Source: Nitrospirota bacterium
GTDB lineage: Bacteria > Nitrospirota > Thermodesulfovibrionia > Thermodesulfovibrionales > JdFR-85
DNA: 9,985 nucleotides
Direction of reading: 5' to 3'
Assembly: GCA_003232715.1 (NCBI GenBank)
Contig: QIJG01000165.1
Span: 1 to 9,985 of the forward strand
Positions 6,777 to 9,985 of the stretch are shown here, in pieces. A model generated the notes under the pieces. It had not been told where the DNA came from and made no database searches. It saw only the letters and a list, made by a program, of their open reading frames with translations. The position numbers were made by a program, and so were the translations under genes. Every line of letters begins with the position of its first letter. The stretch's first letter is position 1.

Positions 6777-6818
6777 GTGAAAGGAGGTGGTTTGTTTAGG
6801 TGTAGTTTTCCGTATTGA
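6777..6818 (+). CDS. possible leader peptide MKGGGLFRCSFPY upstream of the second rhodanese gene
   Basis: GTG followed by 12 codons and TGA encodes MKGGGLFRCSFPY, with one cysteine. It starts about 31 nt behind the predicted transcription start and ends 60 nt before ATG 6879. A weak GGTGGA lies about 7 nt upstream, within CTGGTGGA; the partner frame at 1852 also has CTGGT at nearly the same distance. The block CTGGT, 7-8 nt, then RTGAAAGGWGGTGGT is shared by both rhodanese leaders. The start is GTG rather than ATG, and the AAAGGAGG inside the frame could itself be a ribosome site for an even shorter frame. Low confidence that it is translated; higher that the block is shared. Confidence 0.28.
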   Translation: MKGGGLFRCSFPY

Positions 6819-6878
6819 GGAGTCGATCCGGATTTGTTTGGCTTTATCAACATCTAAAGGAATCCAAAGGAGGAGAAG

Positions 6879-7444
6879 ATGAACCTGGTGAAAAAGACGT
6901 TGATGTTAACAGTGCTGATGGTATTTGCTTTTAGTTCGTTTGCATTTGCATTGAACCAGGAGGTATACCCGATTAAAGGAAAACACAAGGGTGGTGATGT
7001 GACTCCCAAAGAGGCGTACAAGATGCTCAGGAAGGATCCAGGTAATACCTTTATAGTGGATGTTAGAACCCGTACCGAATATCAGGATATAGGCCATCCA
7101 ATCGGGGCTTACAATATCCCCTGGAAATTCTACACAACAAAGGTGGGCAGGAAGGGCTATAAAACAATGACCTTAAGGCAAGGTTCAACCCAAAGACCGA
7201 CACACTGCTGATGATGTGCCGAAGTGCTTCGAGGACTATCGCTTCAACTACTGCTGCGGTTGATTGCGGGTTTAAAGCAGACAAGGTATTTAACCTGCTT
7301 GGTGGTTTTGAGGGTGACAAGGTAAAAGATAATCATAGCCCATTCCACGGGCAGCGCATGATTGGCGGGTGGCGTCTTGAGCGTTTACCGTGGACCTATA
7401 AAATGGATACGAATCTTATGTATCAGCCTGACCTCAAAAAATAA
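6879..7444 (+). pseudogene. exported rhodanese, frameshifted before the catalytic cysteine
   Basis: The first frame (6879-7211) begins with a signal peptide: MNLVKK, a hydrophobic core at 7-23, and likely cleavage after A-F-A (residue 24). The first half of a rhodanese domain follows: FIVDVRTRTEY with D61, and GHPIGAYNIPW. After GYK (residue 95) this frame drifts and ends at a TGA. The family sequence continues in the other frame as NDLKARFNPKTDTLLMMCRSASR, with the catalytic Cys codon at 7217-7219, then LGGFEGDKV and the end QPDLKK at the TAA 7442-7444. Adding one base, for example an A in the run 7161-7164, restores a protein of about 188 residues. As read, the product lacks the active site. 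Causes could be a real mutation, a homopolymer sequencing error or, less likely, programmed frameshifting. The start has AAGGAGG (6867-6873) at 5-nt spacing. A terminator follows at 7461-7503. Confidence 0.85.
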
Positions 7445-7460
7445 GATAAACGCAATCAGT

Positions 7461-7503
7461 ATAAAGAGGCCCGGGTCTGTATCAGGGACTCAGGCCTCTT
7501 TAT
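7461..7503. terminator. bidirectional hairpin terminator between convergent genes
   Basis: The arms ATAAAGAGGCC (7461-7471) and GGCCTCTTTAT (7493-7503) are perfectly complementary over 11 bp. After one mismatch the stem can continue for about six more pairs. A-rich and T-rich ends flank the GC core on both sides. It lies 16 bp behind the rhodanese stop and 4 bp behind the phosphatase stop, so it can end both transcripts. Confidence 0.75.
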
Positions 7504-7507
7504 CAAT

Positions 7508-8167
7508 TCAGTTTTCAGTTTGTATTTTCTTCAGAATATCCAGGAGTTCGGAGAGGCATTCCCTGATTGTAAAATCAGCCCCTTTAAGTGCCTCTAACGG
7601 CCTGTAGCCATAACCCACGCCTGCGGTGATGACGCCTGCATTTTTGCCTGCCTCGATATCAAGATTGCTGTCGCCGACCATGAGTGCTTTATCTGCGGTT
7701 AGTCTTTCCCGCTTGAGGACTGTAAGTACCGGCAGAGGGGAGGGTTTTTTCTCAGGTGTGCTGTCACCGCCAAGGATGTGATCAAAGTAGGATGCCATGC
7801 CGAGTTCTTCAAGGAGTCTCCTGGAAAGCCCCTCCCTTTTATTGGAGATTACCGCCTTTCCGTATGTGCTGAGCTTATTGAGGGTTTCTGTTACACCTGT
7901 ATAAGGTCTTGTATACTCTGTCAAATGGTCTGAGTAAAACTCAAGGAATCTCTTCAGTACGTCATCCTTTATCCCGATCTTTTCAGTCCCTATGACCTTT
8001 TCCATAAGCCTTGTTATTCCCTCACCAACCAGTTTTACGGTCTCCTCCACCGCCATGGTTTTAAATCCGTAGGGTTTCAGGGCATAATTAAGGGCATTGG
8101 TGATGTCCCTTGAGGAATCCACAAGGGTGCCGTCAAGGTCAAATATTATGAGTCTTATCTGTTCCAT
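7508..8167 (-). CDS. HAD hydrolase, phosphoglycolate phosphatase (Gph)-like
   Basis: This 219-residue protein of the HAD superfamily has subfamily I (cap C1) architecture. Motif I is FDLDGTLVDSS with D10 (nucleophile) and D12 (acid/base). The helical cap covers about 15-85. Motif II is VISNKRE with S108, motif III is a lysine in PEKKPSP (K140 or K141), and motif IV is MVGDSNLDIEAGKNAG with D166 and D170 for magnesium. The order, the length and the PxGVxETLxxL stretch before motif II are those of Gph/PpaX enzymes. These remove phosphate from 2-phosphoglycolate or from pyrophosphate; the substrate cannot be told apart by eye. It is cytoplasmic and seems monocistronic, convergent with the rhodanese and divergent from the methyltransferase. 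No strong Shine-Dalgarno site precedes ATG 8165-8167; GGAG lies about 20 nt upstream. Confidence 0.87.
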   Translation of the reverse strand: MEQIRLIIFDLDGTLVDSSRDITNALNYALKPYGFKTMAVEETVKLVGEGITRLMEKVIGTEKIGIKDDVLKRFLEFYSDHLTEYTRPYTGVTETLNKLSTYGKAVISNKREGLSRRLLEELGMASYFDHILGGDSTPEKKPSPLPVLTVLKRERLTADKALMVGDSNLDIEAGKNAGVITAGVGYGYRPLEALKGADFTIRECLSELLDILKKIQTEN

Positions 8168-8189
8168 TTTCAGATCTTTATTCTCCGGA

Positions 8190-8219
8190 TTAGCACATTT
8201 CCAAGAATTGTATTATAAT
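8190..8219 (+). promoter_or_regulatory. candidate sigma70 promoter of the methyltransferase gene
   Basis: TTAGCA (8190-8195), an 18-bp spacer, then consensus TATAAT (8214-8219). Transcription would start near 8226, about 20 nt before ATG 8247. The AT core also reads TATAAT on the minus strand (8212-8217), so it might serve the divergent phosphatase gene too, but no good -35 box was found on that side. Confidence 0.45.
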
Positions 8220-8246
8220 CTACTTATCGGTATTTAATCACGGGAT

Positions 8247-9359
8247 ATGCTTGAGAGGATAATCAGCGAGAGAATTCAGCAGGAGGGGCCCATAACGTTT
8301 GAGACATTTATGGATATGGCCCTATACCTGCCTGAGCACGGATATTATATGGCCGGGGAATCCGTCATAGGCCCTGATGGCGATTTTTTCACATCTCCAC
8401 ATCTTCACCCGGTCTTTGGATGGCTCCTGGCGATTCAGACAGATGAGATGAGGAGGTTTTTGGGAGAGCCCGGGGGATTCACTATCCTTGAGATCGGTGC
8501 AGGCAGTGGGTTTATGTCAGAAGGGATCTTGTCATATATCCGGAGAGAGTTCAACTGGGGGGATGGATGGCGTTACATAATCGTTGAAAGGAATCCTCAT
8601 ATACGGCAGGGTCAGCAGAAAATGCTCTCGGAGTATAAAGGGATAGTTCAGTGGGTCTCCTCGCTCACTGAGGTAGAGCAGTTTTGCGGCTGTGTTGTCT
8701 CAAATGAGTTGCCTGACTCTTTTCCTGTGCATGTAGTGAGGATGAATGATACCTTTTCCGAGGTATATGTGGATGTGGCGGAAGATGGATTTAAAGAAAC
8801 TGAGGGGGAGTTAAGTACTCCTGATCTGGCAGAATACATCAGGAGATACAGGATACCGGAGATAACCGGTTACAGGACAGAGGTGAACCTGAGGCTGAGG
8901 GGGTTTCTGGAAAAGATAGACAATCTCCTCACTGAAGGGTTTGTTATAACCATTGACTACGGCTATCCCTCATGGGAATACTATGCAGAGGAGAGGAACC
9001 GGGGGACACTACTCTGCTATCACAGACATACCTGTAATGAAGACCCGTATGGATACGTCGGGGAACAGGATATTACTGCCCATGTTAACTTTTCCTCCCT
9101 CAGGGACTGGGGAGAGGAGGTGGGGATGAGGACAATCGGGTATTGTCCTCAGGGGACGTTTCTTGTATCTCTCGGTATTGATAAGGTTATTTCAGGGATG
9201 TTGAGTGCTGATCCCGGGTTTCAAAGTGAGATCCCGAAGATTAAAGGGCTTCTGCTTGGGATGGGGGATACACATAAGGTGATGGTTCAGTATAAGGGTA
9301 AAAGGGAATCAGGGGGATTGATGGGCTTTGAACTCAGAAACAGGCTTAATCTTTTATAA
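8247..9359 (+). CDS. MidA/NDUFAF7-family (COG1565, formerly DUF185) SAM-dependent methyltransferase
   Basis: The 370-residue protein has the hallmark order of the family: an N-terminal ITFETFMDMALYLPEHGYY segment (16-34), GPDGDFFTSPHLHPVFG (42-58), the SAM-binding glycine loop ILEIGAGSG (80-88), SNELPDSFPVHVV (152-164, the place of the usual NExxDAxPV motif), then TIDYGYP and GTLLCYHRHTCNEDPYGYVGEQDITAHVNFSSL. The mitochondrial member NDUFAF7 dimethylates an arginine of complex I subunit NDUFS2 during assembly. What the bacterial members methylate is mostly unknown, and I cannot infer it from the neighbours. LP replaces the usual FFDA-type residues in SNELPDSFP, a small deviation. The length is near the family norm. 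The start lacks a good Shine-Dalgarno site (CGGGA only), but begins right at the conserved N-terminus. Cytoplasmic. Confidence 0.87.
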   Translation: MLERIISERIQQEGPITFETFMDMALYLPEHGYYMAGESVIGPDGDFFTSPHLHPVFGWLLAIQTDEMRRFLGEPGGFTILEIGAGSGFMSEGILSYIRREFNWGDGWRYIIVERNPHIRQGQQKMLSEYKGIVQWVSSLTEVEQFCGCVVSNELPDSFPVHVVRMNDTFSEVYVDVAEDGFKETEGELSTPDLAEYIRRYRIPEITGYRTEVNLRLRGFLEKIDNLLTEGFVITIDYGYPSWEYYAEERNRGTLLCYHRHTCNEDPYGYVGEQDITAHVNFSSLRDWGEEVGMRTIGYCPQGTFLVSLGIDKVISGMLSADPGFQSEIPKIKGLLLGMGDTHKVMVQYKGKRESGGLMGFELRNRLNLL

Positions 9360-9365
9360 TCCGGT

Positions 9366-9393
9366 CTTTGGCAGGACAGGAGCCATGCCAAGG
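9366..9393 (+). terminator. weak hairpin behind the methyltransferase gene
   Basis: The arms 9366-9373 and 9386-9393 form 8 pairs, one of them G-U, around a 12-nt loop, 6 bp behind the methyltransferase stop. No T tract follows, so termination is doubtful, and the DUF302 gene 110 bp downstream could be in the same transcript. I see nothing else in 9394-9490. Confidence 0.25.
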
Positions 9394-9503
9394 GGTTCTC
9401 TCATAAAAGGTTCATGGAAAATAACGAAGTTTGAGGCTTTTTATCGCCGGATTCGGGTATGGATCACTCAATTTGAGGGCATTTTAATTCAGGGAGGTTC
9501 AGA

Positions 9504-9890
9504 ATGGAAAAGTTTGATTACACGGTAGAGACAAGCAAGAGTTTTGATGATGCAGTGGAGGCAGTTGTAGCACAGACAAAAGAAAAGGGGTTTGGAGTGC
9601 TGCATGTTCATGATGTGACGGCAACGCTTGCAGGCAAGGGATTTGAGCGGGAACCGTTAAAGATTATCGAGATATGTAATGCCAAATATGCAAATGAGGT
9701 CCTGAATGCTGATGTTAAGATAGCTCTCATGCTTCCATGTCCCATCAGTGTCTATGTGGAGAACGGTAAAACCTGCATAAGCGCATTAAGACCCAGGATA
9801 ATATCGGATTTCTATCCGGATGCAAATATTAAGACCGTAGCAGAAGAGGTTGACAGGATAGTCCTGGAAATTGTCGATGGAGCCAGGTAA
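9504..9890 (+). CDS. DUF302 domain protein
   Basis: This 128-residue protein is one DUF302 (TT1751-like) domain. It has a first strand and helix FDYTVETSKSFDDAVEAVVAQ, then GFGVLHVHDVTATLAGKGF, then the central IIEICNAKYANEVLNADVKIALMLPCPISVYVENGK, and a last helix TVAEEVDRIVLEIV. The family folds as a small alpha/beta dimer, and its function is unknown. Three cysteines are visible (C58, C79, C91). C58 (EICN) and C79 (LPCP) fall at positions often conserved in the subgroup with LPCRI/V-type sequences. There is no signal peptide, so it is cytoplasmic. The start is ATG 9504, with GGGAGG (9492-9497) 6 nt upstream. It follows the methyltransferase on the same strand, and an 8-bp repeat array begins 4 bp behind its stop. 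Confidence 0.88.
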   Translation: MEKFDYTVETSKSFDDAVEAVVAQTKEKGFGVLHVHDVTATLAGKGFEREPLKIIEICNAKYANEVLNADVKIALMLPCPISVYVENGKTCISALRPRIISDFYPDANIKTVAEEVDRIVLEIVDGAR

Positions 9891-9894
9891 AGGG

Positions 9895-9985
9895 GGAGTG
9901 ATGGAGTGATGGAGTGATGGAGTGATGGAGTGATGGAGTGATGGAGTGATGGAGTGATGGAGTGATGGAGTGATGGAGTGATGGA
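9895..9985 (+). repeat. perfect 8-bp tandem repeat (GGAGTGAT)n, runs off the window
   Basis: At least 11.4 perfect copies of GGAGTGAT begin 4 bp behind the DUF302 stop codon, and the array is still going at the window end. Each unit holds GGAG, an ATG across the junction, and TGA. Because 8 is not a multiple of 3, every reading frame meets a TGA every 24 nt, so it cannot encode a long peptide. The lack of any variation suggests recent slippage or active homogenisation. Confidence 0.95.

Noticed and set aside
6421..6878. Possible CRISPR or direct-repeat array in the intergenic region
   Set aside because: The repeats are inverted and paired once, with an 8-bp duplication, as in a transposable element; there are no regularly spaced units.
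9328..9528. 66-codon open frame joining the methyltransferase end to the DUF302 start
   Set aside because: It overlaps both real genes out of frame, has no ribosome site and resembles nothing.
9895..9985. CRISPR-like or coding interpretation of the right-end array
   Set aside because: The 8-bp units are contiguous without spacers, and every frame has a TGA each 24 nt, so it is a simple tandem repeat.
1..9985. tRNA, rRNA, riboswitch (for example GEMM), phage attachment site or defence-system genes
   Set aside because: I looked for cloverleaf arms, conserved riboswitch cores and typical defence or phage protein motifs and saw none.

Overview
The window is bacterial DNA of moderate GC content, about 45-47% by eye. 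Genes are closely packed and usually have good Shine-Dalgarno sites. Two genes encode Sec-type signal peptides, and a GT39 membrane glycosyltransferase is present, so a Gram-negative cell with a periplasm is likely. The mix (UbiD decarboxylase, exported single-domain rhodaneses, radical SAM/SPASM, MidA methyltransferase, DUF302) would suit an anaerobic or microaerophilic lineage such as Nitrospirota or Desulfobacterota. This placement is an inference, because the window holds no phylogenetic marker.

Layout. The left end (1-1631) reads on the minus strand. It holds a UbiD-family decarboxylase gene whose reading frame is broken near 478-485, then a degenerate 8-bp repeat array directly behind its stop, then a possible remnant of a small CxxC protein that runs in two frames. 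The 337-bp gap 1632-1968 holds divergent promoter-like elements and a tiny open frame. An intact exported rhodanese follows (1969-2466).

The middle is a cell-surface or glycan block. A GT39-like membrane glycosyltransferase (2569-4290, +) converges stop-to-stop on a two-gene minus-strand operon: a GT2 glycosyltransferase (5381-6376), then a radical SAM/SPASM protein (4291-5379). The 502-bp gap 6377-6878 holds a G9 tract, a 130-bp MITE-like element with 16-bp terminal inverted repeats and a perfect 8-bp target duplication, a sigma70-like promoter, and a second tiny open frame. A second exported rhodanese follows (6879-7444), frameshifted before its catalytic cysteine.

The right end has a strong bidirectional terminator, a HAD phosphatase (7508-8167, -), a divergent MidA-family methyltransferase (8247-9359, +), a DUF302 protein (9504-9890, +), and a perfect 8-bp tandem repeat that runs off the window.

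Three observations stand out. (1) Both rhodanese genes have long predicted leaders, each with a short open frame starting MKGGG and containing cysteine; a shared leader-peptide control is possible. (2) Both 8-bp repeat arrays lie just behind a stop codon and carry a GGAGNNNN unit on the sense strand. (3) Two recognisable genes, and perhaps a third, are frame-broken, which means either real decay or assembly error.
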